In this document: positions 1-8,704 of the stretch, in pieces
Layout: the number at the start of each line of letters is the position of its first letter
Numbering within the stretch: position 1 is the first letter of the stretch
Assembly: GCA_045430285.1 (NCBI GenBank)
Contig: JAILXV010000002.1
Span: forward strand, 248,001 to 312,000
Length of the DNA: 64,000 nucleotides
Reading direction: 5' to 3'
Origin: Agarilytica sp045430285
Lineage (GTDB): Bacteria; Pseudomonadota; Gammaproteobacteria; Pseudomonadales; Cellvibrionaceae
Made by a program: the position numbers and the translations under genes
Notes under the pieces: model-generated
What the model saw: only the letters and a program-made list of their open reading frames with translations
The model's database searches: none
Told to the model about the DNA's origin: nothing

Positions 1-363
1 AGCACGATCCACAACGAGACCGCTGTACATATTTTCAGATTCCCACACCAACACTCGGTGCGCTTTTTTCTGATTATTGATATGCCCGCCAATAAAGCGA
101 GCCAAATCAAATAAGGGGAGGAGGCGACCACGAACATTGGAAAGACCAAGCACCCAAGCATGAACACCGGGTAAACGCGTCGTTGAAGGCACTTCCATCA
201 ATTCGGATACTTGCCCCATAGGGACAACAAATCGGTATCCCATGCACGAAAAACCTATACCACTCCATCGCGGAGCAACATCCGTTTGCGCAGGCAAGCC
301 TAGCGCAGAACGACGGCTCTGTGCGGATAAATTGACTAGGGTTTCAAACGCAGGATTCGCCAT
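1..363 (-). CDS. pilI: PilI-like CheW-domain adaptor, 3' part outside the window
   Basis: The minus strand is open from an ATG at 363 to the window edge, giving 121 codons without a stop. The protein begins MANPAFETLVNLSAQSRRS and continues into a CheW-type fold, including segments GYRFVVPMGQVSEL, LGLSNVRGRLLPLFDL and a GLVVDR near the edge. CheW proteins couple a chemoreceptor to a CheA-type kinase. Here the receptor and kinase would be PilJ and ChpA, which should lie beyond position 1. The gene starts 7 bases after the pilH stop codon, as in the pilGHIJ-chpA operon of pseudomonads that controls type IV pilus extension and cAMP. The C-terminal third is missing because the window ends. Confidence 0.85.
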   Translation of the reverse strand, partial: MANPAFETLVNLSAQSRRSALGLPAQTDVAPRWSGIGFSCMGYRFVVPMGQVSELMEVPSTTRLPGVHAWVLGLSNVRGRLLPLFDLARFIGGHINNQKKAHRVLVWESENMYSGLVVDRA

Positions 364-370
364 GCGAGCC

Positions 371-733
371 TCAGACACCAACCTTCTTCATGGTATCGAA
401 CAGCTCTTTCTCATCAATAGGCTTTGTTAGGTAGGCTTTAGCGCCCTGACGCATACCCCACACCCTATCTGTCTCTTGATCCTTTGTGGTCACGATAATA
501 ACCGGAATATGAGACGTTTCTGGCGCCTTAGTAAGCTGACGCGTTGCCTGAAAACCATTCAAGCCAGGCATCACAATGTCCATTAGAACAAGGTCAGGCT
601 TTTCAACTTTTGCGGTTGCAACACCGTCTTCACCGTTACCGGCCGTAATCACTTGGTGACCCGTTTTTTCAAGCATCCCTGTGAGCTTATACGTTTCCGT
701 TGGTGAATCATCAACAATTAGCACTTTTGCCAT
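371..733 (-). CDS. pilH: PilH twitching-motility response regulator
   Basis: This 120-residue protein is a lone CheY-like receiver with no output domain. The acidic pocket is D8-D9, the phospho-acceptor is D52 in LVLMDIVMPGLNG, the switch Thr lies in PVIIVTT, and the conserved Lys is in YLTKPID. It lies between pilG and pilI on one strand, the usual Pil-Chp order. In Pseudomonas, PilH works with PilG downstream of the ChpA kinase and favours pilus retraction. A purine-rich AGGAAAT sits just upstream of the ATG. PilG and PilH differ mainly by position and sequence type, so I assign PilH because it is second in the operon. Confidence 0.9.
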   Translation of the reverse strand: MAKVLIVDDSPTETYKLTGMLEKTGHQVITAGNGEDGVATAKVEKPDLVLMDIVMPGLNGFQATRQLTKAPETSHIPVIIVTTKDQETDRVWGMRQGAKAYLTKPIDEKELFDTMKKVGV

Positions 734-774
734 ATTTCCTCCAGGAAATTCTGGATGTAATTCTGAATATAACC

Positions 775-1170
775 TTAGCTAGCTCGCGCCACTTTGACAT
801 GAGACTCTATCGCACCTAACAACTCCCCTTTACTGAAGGGTTTTGTTAAATATTGGTCTGACCCGACGATTCGGCCTTTCGCCTTATCGAACAAGCCATC
901 CTTACTAGAAAGCATGATTACTGGGGTCGATTTGAACTCACTATTATTTTTAATGAGCGCACACGTTTGGTAGCCATCTAAACGAGGCATCATAATATCC
1001 ACGAAAATGATGTCGGGACGGGTATCTGCAATTTTTGCTAATGCATCAAACCCATCTGTTGCGGTGACTACCGTACAACCCACTTTTTTTAGCAATGTCT
1101 CAGCGGTACGACGAATAGTTTTACTGTCGTCAATCACCATCACTTTGAGATGCTCTAAATTAACGTCCAT
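775..1170 (-). CDS. pilG: PilG twitching-motility response regulator
   Basis: This is a 131-residue single-domain receiver. The acidic pair is D14-D15, the phosphorylation site is D58 in IIFVDIMMPRLDGYQ, and YLTKPFSKGEL carries the conserved Lys. It is first in the leftward pilG-pilH-pilI operon and is divergent from gshB across about 250 bases, as in Pseudomonas. PilG is the output regulator of the Chp chemosensory system. It promotes pilus extension and adenylate cyclase activity and links surface sensing to twitching. The pilG stop and pilH start are 41 bases apart. The gene is complete. Confidence 0.9.
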   Translation of the reverse strand: MDVNLEHLKVMVIDDSKTIRRTAETLLKKVGCTVVTATDGFDALAKIADTRPDIIFVDIMMPRLDGYQTCALIKNNSEFKSTPVIMLSSKDGLFDKAKGRIVGSDQYLTKPFSKGELLGAIESHVKVARAS

Positions 1171-1329
1171 AGACTGACCTTAAAGTGGTTACTCGGAAGC
1201 TCGATCGCGCAGAGCGGATTCGGCCAATTATTTTTAGATAATTAACTTTTAACATAGATTCCCAATATAATCCATAACCGCTTGTAAAGAAAAGAAAACT
1301 TGGATTTTCCCAACAAACATTTACCGCCT

Positions 1330-1358
1330 CTGCAAAAGCTGCGCATACCCTTTATAAT
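1330..1358 (+). promoter_or_regulatory. Candidate sigma-70 promoter for gshB
   Basis: A perfect TATAAT at 1353-1358 lies 17 bases after CTGCAA at 1330-1335, a poor -35 match. Between this -10 and the gshB start is a small hairpin at 1391-1405 (TGTCTT, 3-base loop, AAGACA), followed at once by the ribosome-binding site. The leader would be about 55 bases. Only the -10 is strong. Confidence 0.4.
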
Positions 1359-1419
1359 TGTTCAAAAATGGCGTTTTCGCCAACTTTAAATGTCTTAAAA
1401 AGACAATTCGGAGGAAAGC

Positions 1420-2418
1420 TTGGCAACATCCGGCAAACAGACTCGCAATAACCCACTCGTTTTAGGTATCGTGATGGACCCTATTTCCGACATTACGGTT
1501 AAGAAAGACACAAGCCTTGCTCTGCTCCTCGCCGCGCAAAAAAGCGGCTTCCAATTACGCTACATGGAAATGCCTGATCTCTACCTTGAACAAGGTGTTG
1601 CCAAGGCAAAATCATCACGCTTGAGCGTGTCCGACAACCCTGAGAACTGGTACACACTAGAAGCACCAGAAGACATCCACCTCAGCGAAATCGATGTCAT
1701 TCTCATGCGAAAAGACCCGCCCTTCGATAACGAGTATATCTACGCAACCTACATTCTCGAAGCCGCCGAAAACGCGGGGACACTGGTGATAAACCGCCCT
1801 CAAAGCCTCCGTGACTGCAACGAGAAAGTATTCGCCACCCAGTTTCCACAATGCTGCCCTCCTGTGCTGGTCAGCCGAGACTCCGAAAGACTCAAACTCT
1901 TCCACCAAAGCCATCAAGACGTCATATTTAAACCCTTGGACGGCATGGGAGGCAGTGGCATTTTCCGCTGCAAAGCAGACGACCCCAACATCAGCGTGAT
2001 TATAGAGACGCTTACCTTGGACGATTCCTCATATATCATGGCGCAAAAATTTATTCCCGAAATCAGTAACGGAGATAAGCGCGTACTGGTGGTCAATGGT
2101 GAAGCAATTCCTTACGCTCTTGCGCGAATACCGGCAGAAGGTGAAACCAGAGGGAATCTCGCTGCTGGCGGCTCAGGACTTGCCCAATCTTTGAGTAAGC
2201 GAGACCACTGGATCGTTGAGCAAGTCGCGCCAACACTTAAAGAAAAAGGGCTACTTTTTGTGGGCTTAGATATTATCGGGGATTATCTTACCGAGATTAA
2301 TGTCACCAGCCCTACATGTGCAAGAGAAATCGATGCCGCCTATTTTTCAGGCGAAAACGACTCAAAAATAGGCGATCAACTCATGTCTCACATCACACAA
2401 TTATTAGCACAGAGATAA
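1420..2418 (+). CDS. gshB: Glutathione synthetase
   Basis: GshB joins gamma-glutamylcysteine to glycine with ATP in the cytoplasm, the last step of glutathione synthesis. The 332-residue product is close to the usual 315-320. It has the N-terminal synthetase fold (LVLGIVMDPISDI, ILMRKDPPFDNEY) and an ATP-grasp domain with VIFKPLDGMGGSGIFR, QKFIPEISNGDKR and a C-terminal GLDIIGDYLTEINVTSPT carrying the metal ligands. The start codon is TTG at 1420; a strong GGAGGAAA lies 3-4 bases before it, and the next in-frame ATG would cut into the fold. gshB beside pilG and a tonB-like gene is the arrangement of Pseudomonas PA0406-PA0408. Confidence 0.93.
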   Translation: MATSGKQTRNNPLVLGIVMDPISDITVKKDTSLALLLAAQKSGFQLRYMEMPDLYLEQGVAKAKSSRLSVSDNPENWYTLEAPEDIHLSEIDVILMRKDPPFDNEYIYATYILEAAENAGTLVINRPQSLRDCNEKVFATQFPQCCPPVLVSRDSERLKLFHQSHQDVIFKPLDGMGGSGIFRCKADDPNISVIIETLTLDDSSYIMAQKFIPEISNGDKRVLVVNGEAIPYALARIPAEGETRGNLAAGGSGLAQSLSKRDHWIVEQVAPTLKEKGLLFVGLDIIGDYLTEINVTSPTCAREIDAAYFSGENDSKIGDQLMSHITQLLAQR

Positions 2419-2463
2419 CGCTAAGCCGTATAATTCCTATAGCCAATCACCCACAATAACAAT

Positions 2464-3342
2464 ATGACGACAGCCCCCGATATTGGCAGCGGAGATCGAC
2501 TAAGCTTTACGATTTTCCTTGCCGCCGCCGTTCATGCCATTATTATTTTTGGAGTGACGTTTACTATCGACTCTGGAAACAAGGTGGCGCCGACGCTCAA
2601 CATTACGCTCGCGACACATGAGTCTAATGCACCTCCAGATAAGGCGGATTTTCTAGCACAGCATAACCAGCAAGCCAGCGGTACAGCCGACACAGTGAAG
2701 GAGCTGACCGTCACTGACCGAGCGCAACTTCAGGACACTCGCATTCGAGATATTAGCCCCGCCCCACAGCGCCAAGCACGAGACGAACGGATGCTAGAGC
2801 AACGCGTACTCACATCAAAGTCTCCATCACCTAACAAGATTAAAAACCAGGACAGCACAGAGAACACTCACGAAACAACACAAAAGCAGACAGGCGAAGA
2901 GGCCGATACGCCACTCATCAACCCAGAGTTCGCTAGCCTACAAGCCAAACTCGACCGTCTGAAACAAGATTTAGCTAAACAACCCCGCATACGGCGCCTT
3001 ACGTCAGTCTCGACACGCGCCTCTTTTGACGCAGAATACCTGAACAGCTGGGCACAAAAGATCGAAAGTGTCGGCAACCAAAACTTCCCCAAAGCTGCGC
3101 TGCAAAAGAAGATATTCGGCAACCTTCGCCTCTCCGTCCTCATCCTCCCTAACGGCACCGTTGAAAACATTGAAATACTTCAATCGTCAGGTCACACCAT
3201 TCTCGATGAGGCCGCGATGCATATAGTGAAGCTATCTTCGCCTTTCAGTGCATTTCCGAAAGAAATCCGTAAAAACGCGGACAAATTGGAGATTATTAGA
3301 ACCTGGCGTTTTGAAATTACTGGGCTTAAAACCACGCGATAG
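2464..3342 (+). CDS. TonB-like energy transducer, TonB3 type
   Basis: The protein has 292 residues. An N-terminal anchor lies at about residues 14-36 (FTIFLAAAVHAIIIFGVTF). A long polar, charged linker (about 40-180) lacks the Pro-Lys/Pro-Glu repeats of classical TonB. The C-terminal TonB fold (about 195-290) contains GNLRLSVLILPNGTVENIEI and ends in TWRFEITG. Such proteins span the periplasm and pass proton-motive energy from ExbB/ExbD to the outer membrane. No exbB or exbD is adjacent. Its position between gshB and yqgE beside pilG matches tonB3 of Pseudomonas, which is reported to be needed for twitching and pilus assembly rather than iron uptake. The family is clear; the motility role is inferred. 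Confidence 0.75.
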   Translation: MTTAPDIGSGDRLSFTIFLAAAVHAIIIFGVTFTIDSGNKVAPTLNITLATHESNAPPDKADFLAQHNQQASGTADTVKELTVTDRAQLQDTRIRDISPAPQRQARDERMLEQRVLTSKSPSPNKIKNQDSTENTHETTQKQTGEEADTPLINPEFASLQAKLDRLKQDLAKQPRIRRLTSVSTRASFDAEYLNSWAQKIESVGNQNFPKAALQKKIFGNLRLSVLILPNGTVENIEILQSSGHTILDEAAMHIVKLSSPFSAFPKEIRKNADKLEIIRTWRFEITGLKTTR

Positions 3343-3414
3343 CAAAACCTATAAAATATTCAAAGGCACCCGCTTATATCTTGTTTTCTCCCATTAAACC
3401 CGCATACTTGAGGT

Positions 3415-3999
3415 ATGGGAAAAAAGTTTTTGCTGGATCAGTACACCGAAAACAGCCTTCGCGACCACTTTTTAATAGCGATGCCAGGGCTACGGGGTTC
3501 TTTTTTCTCTGATTCCATCACCTATATCTGTGACCATAGCGACCAAGGCGCCATGGGCATTGTGCTGAACCAGCCTCTCAACATACATCTCGATGAAGTA
3601 TTCGATCAGCTAGCGCTCGACTACGCACCCGCAGCATCGGAAATGCCAGTGCTTTCAGGTGGGCCAGTAAACGCCCAACAGGGCTTCGTATTACACCGCG
3701 ATACAGGAAAGTGGGATTCCACCCTTCAAATTAGTCACGGCGTATGTTTAACCGCCTCACGGGACATTGTAAGCGCGATCGCTGAGGAGAAAGGCCCGCC
3801 AGGTGCTCAGTTCGCACTAGGCTACGCAGGATGGAGCCCAGGGCAGTTAGAGGAGGAAATATCTGAAAACAGCTGGCTAGCCGTACCTGCCGATAAAAGC
3901 ATTATCTTCGACGTACCGATCAATAAACGTCGCCAAGCCGTTGCCGACGAACTCGGCGTTGACCTGAACCTTATCTCTGGGGAAATCGGCCACGCTTAA
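3415..3999 (+). CDS. yqgE: YqgE/AlgH family protein (DUF179)
   Basis: This 194-residue cytoplasmic protein of the UPF0301 family has family hallmarks: HFLIAMPGLRGSFFSDSITY near the N terminus, then GAMGIVLNQPL, LSGGPVNAQQGFVLH and ALGYAGWSPGQLEEEI. The biochemical function is not established. The Pseudomonas homologue AlgH was first linked to alginate regulation. The gene sits directly before ruvX, the conserved yqgE-yqgF pairing across gammaproteobacteria, which supports the assignment. The start is the ATG at 3415, 72 bases after the tonB-like gene; no strong ribosome-binding site is visible. Confidence 0.9.
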   Translation: MGKKFLLDQYTENSLRDHFLIAMPGLRGSFFSDSITYICDHSDQGAMGIVLNQPLNIHLDEVFDQLALDYAPAASEMPVLSGGPVNAQQGFVLHRDTGKWDSTLQISHGVCLTASRDIVSAIAEEKGPPGAQFALGYAGWSPGQLEEEISENSWLAVPADKSIIFDVPINKRRQAVADELGVDLNLISGEIGHA

Positions 4000-4091
4000 G
4001 CGTATAAAACGGACCCCACATCCAAGACTATTAGTGGTAGCCTACCCCCAATCAACACACCCTCTTAACCACATACTCAGAGCCCAAGCCT

Positions 4092-4520
4092 GTGCCGCGA
4101 CATATTATCGGATTTGATTTTGGTACCAAGCGTATAGGCGCTGCCGCTGTAGACCTTGATGCCCTCGACATTGCGGCGGTCTTTCATGAGCTAGACCCAC
4201 TCCCGGCCAAAGAAGGCATTCCAAACTGGGATCAACTTGCATCGTTTATCGAGGAATGGAAACCGCTAAAAGTCGTCGTGGGCTTACCCAAAAAAATGAA
4301 CGGGGAAGATATGGAAATCACGCGACGAGCAAGGAAGTTTGGCAACCGAATCAAAGGGAAGTTTGGCTATGAGGTCGATTTCGTTGATGAGACGCTATCC
4401 ACCAAAGCCGCAAAAGAAGAAGCCGATCAGCGCGGTCACAAAGGAAGCTTTGCACTTTCCCCTGTCGACTCTATCGCCGCGCGTCTCATTTTAGAAACAT
4501 GGATTTCAGAACAGCACTAA
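4092..4520 (+). CDS. ruvX: RuvX/YqgF, Holliday-junction-resolvase-fold nuclease
   Basis: The 142-residue protein has the RNase H fold of the YqgF family. The first catalytic Asp lies in IIGFDFGTKRIGAA, followed by VVVGLPKKMNGE, VDFVDETLST with the second acidic residue, and a C-terminal SPVDSIAARLILETW with the last Asp. The family is implicated in 16S rRNA 5' end maturation and possibly DNA junction processing. The start is GTG at 4092, giving the typical MPRHIIGFDFGTKR beginning. It ends with a 4-base tail-to-tail overlap with pilU. In pseudomonads pyr genes follow ruvX; here they are absent and pilU-pilT face it. Confidence 0.9.
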   Translation: MPRHIIGFDFGTKRIGAAAVDLDALDIAAVFHELDPLPAKEGIPNWDQLASFIEEWKPLKVVVGLPKKMNGEDMEITRRARKFGNRIKGKFGYEVDFVDETLSTKAAKEEADQRGHKGSFALSPVDSIAARLILETWISEQH

Positions 4521-5659
4521 AACCGCCCTGTTCGATTACTTTCATCCTCTTCGATGGTTAACTCATCTGCAGCGTTAGATAAGTATTGCGCATCTGACTC
4601 TGAACCAAGCTTGATCATTAAACGAAGGTCATTCGGTGAATCCGCATGGGCAAGTGCATCTTCATAGGTAATTTCACCCGAGTCATATAACTCATAAAGT
4701 GCCTGGTCAAAGGTCTGCATTCCAAGCTCATTGGATTTTTTCATTAATTCTTTTAGCTCATGCACATCGCCTTTCCGAATAATATCTGAAGCAAGCGGCG
4801 TATTTAATAAGACCTCGAGACAAGCGCGACGCCCGTTACCATCCGGCGTCGGGATTAGCTGCTGCGCAATAATCGCTTTCAGATTAAGCGACAAGTCCAT
4901 CCACAATTGACCATGACGATCCGCGGGAAAGAAATGAATAATGCGATCAAGCGCTTGGTTCGCATTATTTGCGTGAAGCGTACAAAGACACAGGTGCCCA
5001 GTTTCCGCAAACGCAATAGCGTGATCCATTGTTTCGCGCGAACGCACCTCACCAATCAAAATAACGTCTGGCGCTTGTCGTAAAGTATTTTTCAGTGCGA
5101 CTTCAAAAGAGTCCGTATCGATTCCCACTTCTCGCTGAGTAATCACGCAACCCTGGTGCTGATGTATAAATTCAATGGGATCTTCAATGGAAATAATATG
5201 CCCCTTGGAATTGCGATTACGATGGCCAATCATTGACGCTAAAGAAGTGGATTTACCCGTTCCCGTCGCCCCAACAAAAATCACCAACCCGCGCTTGGTC
5301 ATCGCAAGCTCTTTAATAATCTCCGGCAAACCCAACTCGTCTACATCAGGGATTTTCGTCTCAATCCGCCGCAACACCATCCCAACCAAATTGCGCTGAA
5401 AAAACGCACTCGCACGAAATCGCCCCACGCCTCGCGCACTCACAGCAAAGTTCAATTCTTTGTCAGACATAAAATCTTTACGCTGACGGTCGTTCATCAC
5501 ACTCAAACAAATCTCCCGCGTTTTTTCAGGCGAAAGTGGCGTTGTTGTAACGGGCACAACCTTGCCATGCAATTTCATGGAAGGCGGGACACCGGCAGTA
5601 ATAAACAAATCGGAGGCTCCCTTCTCCACCATGAGTGACAAGAGTCTGTCTAAATCCAT
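4517..5659 (-). CDS. pilU: PilU twitching-motility ATPase
   Basis: PilU is the accessory retraction ATPase of the type IV pilus. It is a cytoplasmic hexamer that helps PilT under load. The protein has 380 residues: an N-terminal PAS-like domain (about 1-100), the Walker A loop GATGTGKST at 130-138, an Asp box (HIISIEDPIEF), Walker B (DVILIGEVRS) and the His box TGHLCLCTLHANNA. The C-terminal tail of about 35 acidic residues is typical of PilU and absent from PilT. It lies 76 bases downstream of pilT on the same strand. The ATG has an upstream GAGGAAAC ribosome-binding site. It overlaps the ruvX stop by 4 bases. Confidence 0.93.
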   Translation of the reverse strand: MDLDRLLSLMVEKGASDLFITAGVPPSMKLHGKVVPVTTTPLSPEKTREICLSVMNDRQRKDFMSDKELNFAVSARGVGRFRASAFFQRNLVGMVLRRIETKIPDVDELGLPEIIKELAMTKRGLVIFVGATGTGKSTSLASMIGHRNRNSKGHIISIEDPIEFIHQHQGCVITQREVGIDTDSFEVALKNTLRQAPDVILIGEVRSRETMDHAIAFAETGHLCLCTLHANNANQALDRIIHFFPADRHGQLWMDLSLNLKAIIAQQLIPTPDGNGRRACLEVLLNTPLASDIIRKGDVHELKELMKKSNELGMQTFDQALYELYDSGEITYEDALAHADSPNDLRLMIKLGSESDAQYLSNAADELTIEEDESNRTGRF

Positions 5660-5735
5660 TGAAGTTTCCTCAAATTAGGAATTGATGTCTGCCTAATGTA
5701 TTGCAGCAGCACACAAAAAACCAGCGCAAAACCTG

Positions 5736-6770
5736 CTAGAAATTCTCTGGCATCTTGGCTTTTTCTTTTGCCACATCACGATTGATAATACGGCGCTCCA
5801 CCATGTCCGCCAAACACTGATCCATGGTCTGCATGCCGATTGAACCACCGGTTTGAATCGCTGAATACATCTGCGCCACCTTATCTTCTCGAATAAGATT
5901 TCTAATTGCGGAAGTCCCACGCATAATTTCATGTCCCGCAACACGGCCACCGCCATTTTTCTTTAACAGGGTTTGAGAAATAACCGCCTGCAAAGATTCC
6001 GACAACATCGAACGCACCATAGCTTTTTCAGTTGCAGGGAATACATCCACAACTCGGTCGATCGTTTTAGCCGCAGAGGTCGTATGCAAGGTACCGAATA
6101 CCAAATGGCCCGTTTCTGCTGCGGTTAGCGCCAAGCGAATCGTTTCCAAATCACGCAATTCGCCCACCAAAATAATATCGGGATCTTCCCGCAAGGCAGA
6201 ACGAAGCGCTTCGGAGAAACCATGCGTATCACGGTGAACCTCACGCTGGTTAACAAGACATTTTTTACTTTCATGCACAAATTCGATGGGATCTTCGATT
6301 GTTAAAATATGCTCGTATTTATTCTCATTAATGTAATCCACCATCGCCGCCAGCGTAGTCGATTTACCAGACCCCGTTGGTCCCGTCACCAGACACAAGC
6401 CGCGCGGTACCGCCGCAATATCACGGAATACTTGGCCCATTCCTAACTCTTCCATCGTCAGCACTTTTGAGGGAATCGTACGAAATACGGCGCCAGCACC
6501 TCGGTTTTGGTTAAATGCATTAACCCTGAATCGCGCGACACCAGGCACTTCAAACGAGAAATCTGTTTCTAAGAACTCTTCAAAATCCTTACGCTGCCTA
6601 TCGTTCATAATATCGTAGATAAGACTGTGCACTTGCTTGTGATCCATGGGCGGCAGGTTAATTCTCCGAACATCACCGTCGACACGGATCATGGGCGGCA
6701 AACCAGCAGACAGATGCAAATCCGACGCGCCTTGTTTGGATGAAAAAGCTAAGAGTTCAGTAATATCCAT
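5736..6770 (-). CDS. pilT: PilT pilus retraction ATPase
   Basis: PilT powers type IV pilus retraction and so twitching, surface sensing and DNA uptake. At 344 residues it is the canonical length. Visible motifs are the Walker A loop GPTGSGKST at 130-138, HILTIEDPIEFVH, Walker B DPDIILVGELRD, the His box TGHLVFGTLHTTSA and, near residue 290, the AIRNLIREDK type segment required for retraction. It leads the pilT-pilU pair and is divergent from yggS across about 170 bases, the same neighbourhood as in Pseudomonas. Nothing in the sequence suggests loss of activity. Confidence 0.95.
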   Translation of the reverse strand: MDITELLAFSSKQGASDLHLSAGLPPMIRVDGDVRRINLPPMDHKQVHSLIYDIMNDRQRKDFEEFLETDFSFEVPGVARFRVNAFNQNRGAGAVFRTIPSKVLTMEELGMGQVFRDIAAVPRGLCLVTGPTGSGKSTTLAAMVDYINENKYEHILTIEDPIEFVHESKKCLVNQREVHRDTHGFSEALRSALREDPDIILVGELRDLETIRLALTAAETGHLVFGTLHTTSAAKTIDRVVDVFPATEKAMVRSMLSESLQAVISQTLLKKNGGGRVAGHEIMRGTSAIRNLIREDKVAQMYSAIQTGGSIGMQTMDQCLADMVERRIINRDVAKEKAKMPENF

Positions 6771-6947
6771 AGATGGAAACCTTTACGATGGCGTTATTTG
6801 ACGTCAAAACAAACAGTTATCGGGAAGCCCGTTATCAAAGTGTAGATGATCTTAGCTTTCGCTATAAACTGCCTTTAAATTTTTATGATTGGAAGTATGT
6901 TCTCGTTATATGATTCCATTTTCAATACACAATAACAATTGAGCCGT

Positions 6948-7715
6948 ATGAGTCTACCATCTAAGCCTGCGTCTAACTCTGCATCCAAGTCGGCAGCTAA
7001 CGGGTCTGCAACGAAGTCCACACCGACATCCACACCACATTTGTCGCCCAATCTAACAAAAGTGTGCCACCGTATTGACCAGCAAACACGGCAATCGAGC
7101 AGAGCTCCCAACTCTGTGACGCTACTTGCAGTGAGCAAAAAACATCCTACAGACGCGATATCTCAGCTCTATAACTTGGGGCAACGAGACTTCGGCGAGA
7201 ATTACCTGCAAGAAGCATTAGCTAAAATAGACGCAATCGAACATACCGATATCGTGTGGCATTTTATCGGGCCCATCCAATCCAATAAAACCCGTGCGAT
7301 CGCTGAAAACTTCAACTGGGTGCATACCGTTGATCGTCTAAAAGTTGCTCAACGCTTATCCGACCAACGGCCAAACAATAGCCCAAACCTCAACGTATGC
7401 ATTCAAGTCAATATCGATCAGCAGGCGAGTAAATCGGGGGCGCACCCAAAAGACGTGGCGGCGCTAGTAAGCGCCGTAAGCGCATTACCCCATTTAAATC
7501 TCCGCGGACTGATGATTATTCCAAACCCAGAAACAAATACCGACGGTAGCGCATTTAGCGAGGCCAAATCACTGTTCGATCAGATAAATAAAAACAACCC
7601 GCCACCCCACTGGGACACACTCTCAATGGGAATGTCTGCGGACCTAGAACAAGCCATTGCACATGGCAGCAATATCGTTAGGATAGGCACTGATATATTC
7701 GGGCCTCGTACATAA
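6948..7715 (+). CDS. yggS: YggS/PLPBP pyridoxal-phosphate homeostasis protein
   Basis: YggS binds PLP and keeps vitamin B6 and amino-acid pools balanced; it has a TIM-barrel alanine-racemase-N fold. The PLP lysine lies in LLAVSKKHPTDAI. Further family signatures are DFGENYLQEALAKI, WHFIGPIQSNKTR, HTVDRLK, LRGLMIIP, LSMGMSADLEQAIAHGSNIVRIGTDIFG. I chose the ATG at 6948; a TTG at 6939 is also in frame. Either start leaves about 30 extra residues rich in Ser, Ala, Thr and Lys before the conserved NLTKVCHRI region, so the protein is longer than the usual 230 residues. It begins the yggS-proC-yggT run. Confidence 0.92.
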   Translation: MSLPSKPASNSASKSAANGSATKSTPTSTPHLSPNLTKVCHRIDQQTRQSSRAPNSVTLLAVSKKHPTDAISQLYNLGQRDFGENYLQEALAKIDAIEHTDIVWHFIGPIQSNKTRAIAENFNWVHTVDRLKVAQRLSDQRPNNSPNLNVCIQVNIDQQASKSGAHPKDVAALVSAVSALPHLNLRGLMIIPNPETNTDGSAFSEAKSLFDQINKNNPPPHWDTLSMGMSADLEQAIAHGSNIVRIGTDIFGPRT

Positions 7716-7862
7716 GCCTACCAAACACATGCGAGCAACAAGACCAGGGCCTTAGTTACGGTTTATAATGCGCTTTCGCAAATGGCTTGCTACCGTGACC
7801 TTCGAGCACAATCAGCTGCCAACACAGCAAAACACGAACAACGTAAAGAGACAGGTGATTCA

Positions 7863-8681
7863 TTGTCCATCAACAACGAACCTAATATCGCATTTGTTGG
7901 CGCCGGCAACATGGCAAGCAGCATTATTAGCGGCCTACTCAATTCAGGCTTCTCTTCTAAACATATTGCCGCTTCAGATCCCAACCAGGACAGCCTAGAC
8001 AAACTGCAATCTGCACACGGTATCACAACGACGACAGACAACCTCGGCATCATCCATGACGCCGATGTGGTCTTACTTGCCGTAAAACCCCAAGTAATGA
8101 AATTGGTCTGTGAAAATATACGCACGGGGCTCAACAAAAACGTTGTGGTTATTTCGATCGCCGCGGGCATTACCTGTGCGAACTTGGCGAGCTGGCTTGG
8201 CGAAGATCTTGCACTTGTGCGCTGCATGCCAAACACTCCTGCACAAGTAGGCATAGGCGCAAGTGGCTTATATGCAAACGATAATGTTTCGGACCTGCAA
8301 AAAACATTAACCGAAAAAATCATGAACGCCGTTGGGATTACACGCTGGGTAGACAGCGAAGCGCTTATTGATACCGTCACAGCCATATCTGGCAGCAGCC
8401 CCGCCTATTTTTTTCTCTTCATCGAATCCATGATTGATGCTGCGACGAAACAAGGCATGAATCAACAAACCGCGCGTGACCTCGCCATTCAAACTGCTTT
8501 AGGTGCCGCTAAATTAGCGCAAGAAAGTGATGATGATATCGTCGAATTGCGAAGAAAAGTGACCTCACCAAAAGGGACTACCGAGCGCGCTATTGAGGTT
8601 TTTGAAACACAACACCTACGTGACACCGTTGCGGACGCCATGCAAGCCTGTGTAAAACGCGCACAAGAACTGGCCTCGTAA
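7863..8681 (+). CDS. proC: Pyrroline-5-carboxylate reductase
   Basis: ProC reduces pyrroline-5-carboxylate to proline with NAD(P)H in the cytoplasm. The Rossmann motif is IAFVGAGNMASSIISGLL at the N terminus; VVLLAVKPQVMK, VRCMPNTPAQVGIGASG, and a C-terminal TAISGSSPAYFFLFIE and VTSPKGTTERAIEVF complete the signature. I chose the TTG at 7863, which has AGGTGA six bases upstream and gives 272 residues, the family length. An ATG at 7782 would add 27 unconserved residues without a ribosome-binding site. It follows yggS and precedes yggT, a widespread gene order. Confidence 0.93.
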   Translation: MSINNEPNIAFVGAGNMASSIISGLLNSGFSSKHIAASDPNQDSLDKLQSAHGITTTTDNLGIIHDADVVLLAVKPQVMKLVCENIRTGLNKNVVVISIAAGITCANLASWLGEDLALVRCMPNTPAQVGIGASGLYANDNVSDLQKTLTEKIMNAVGITRWVDSEALIDTVTAISGSSPAYFFLFIESMIDAATKQGMNQQTARDLAIQTALGAAKLAQESDDDIVELRRKVTSPKGTTERAIEVFETQHLRDTVADAMQACVKRAQELAS

Positions 8682-8704
8682 AACACTTTACTGGATTTTA
8701 TTTA

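Noticed and set aside
7768..7998. Second reading frame at the 5' end of proC
   Set aside because: It is out of frame with ProC and overlaps conserved proC codons; the ProC frame has the Rossmann motif.
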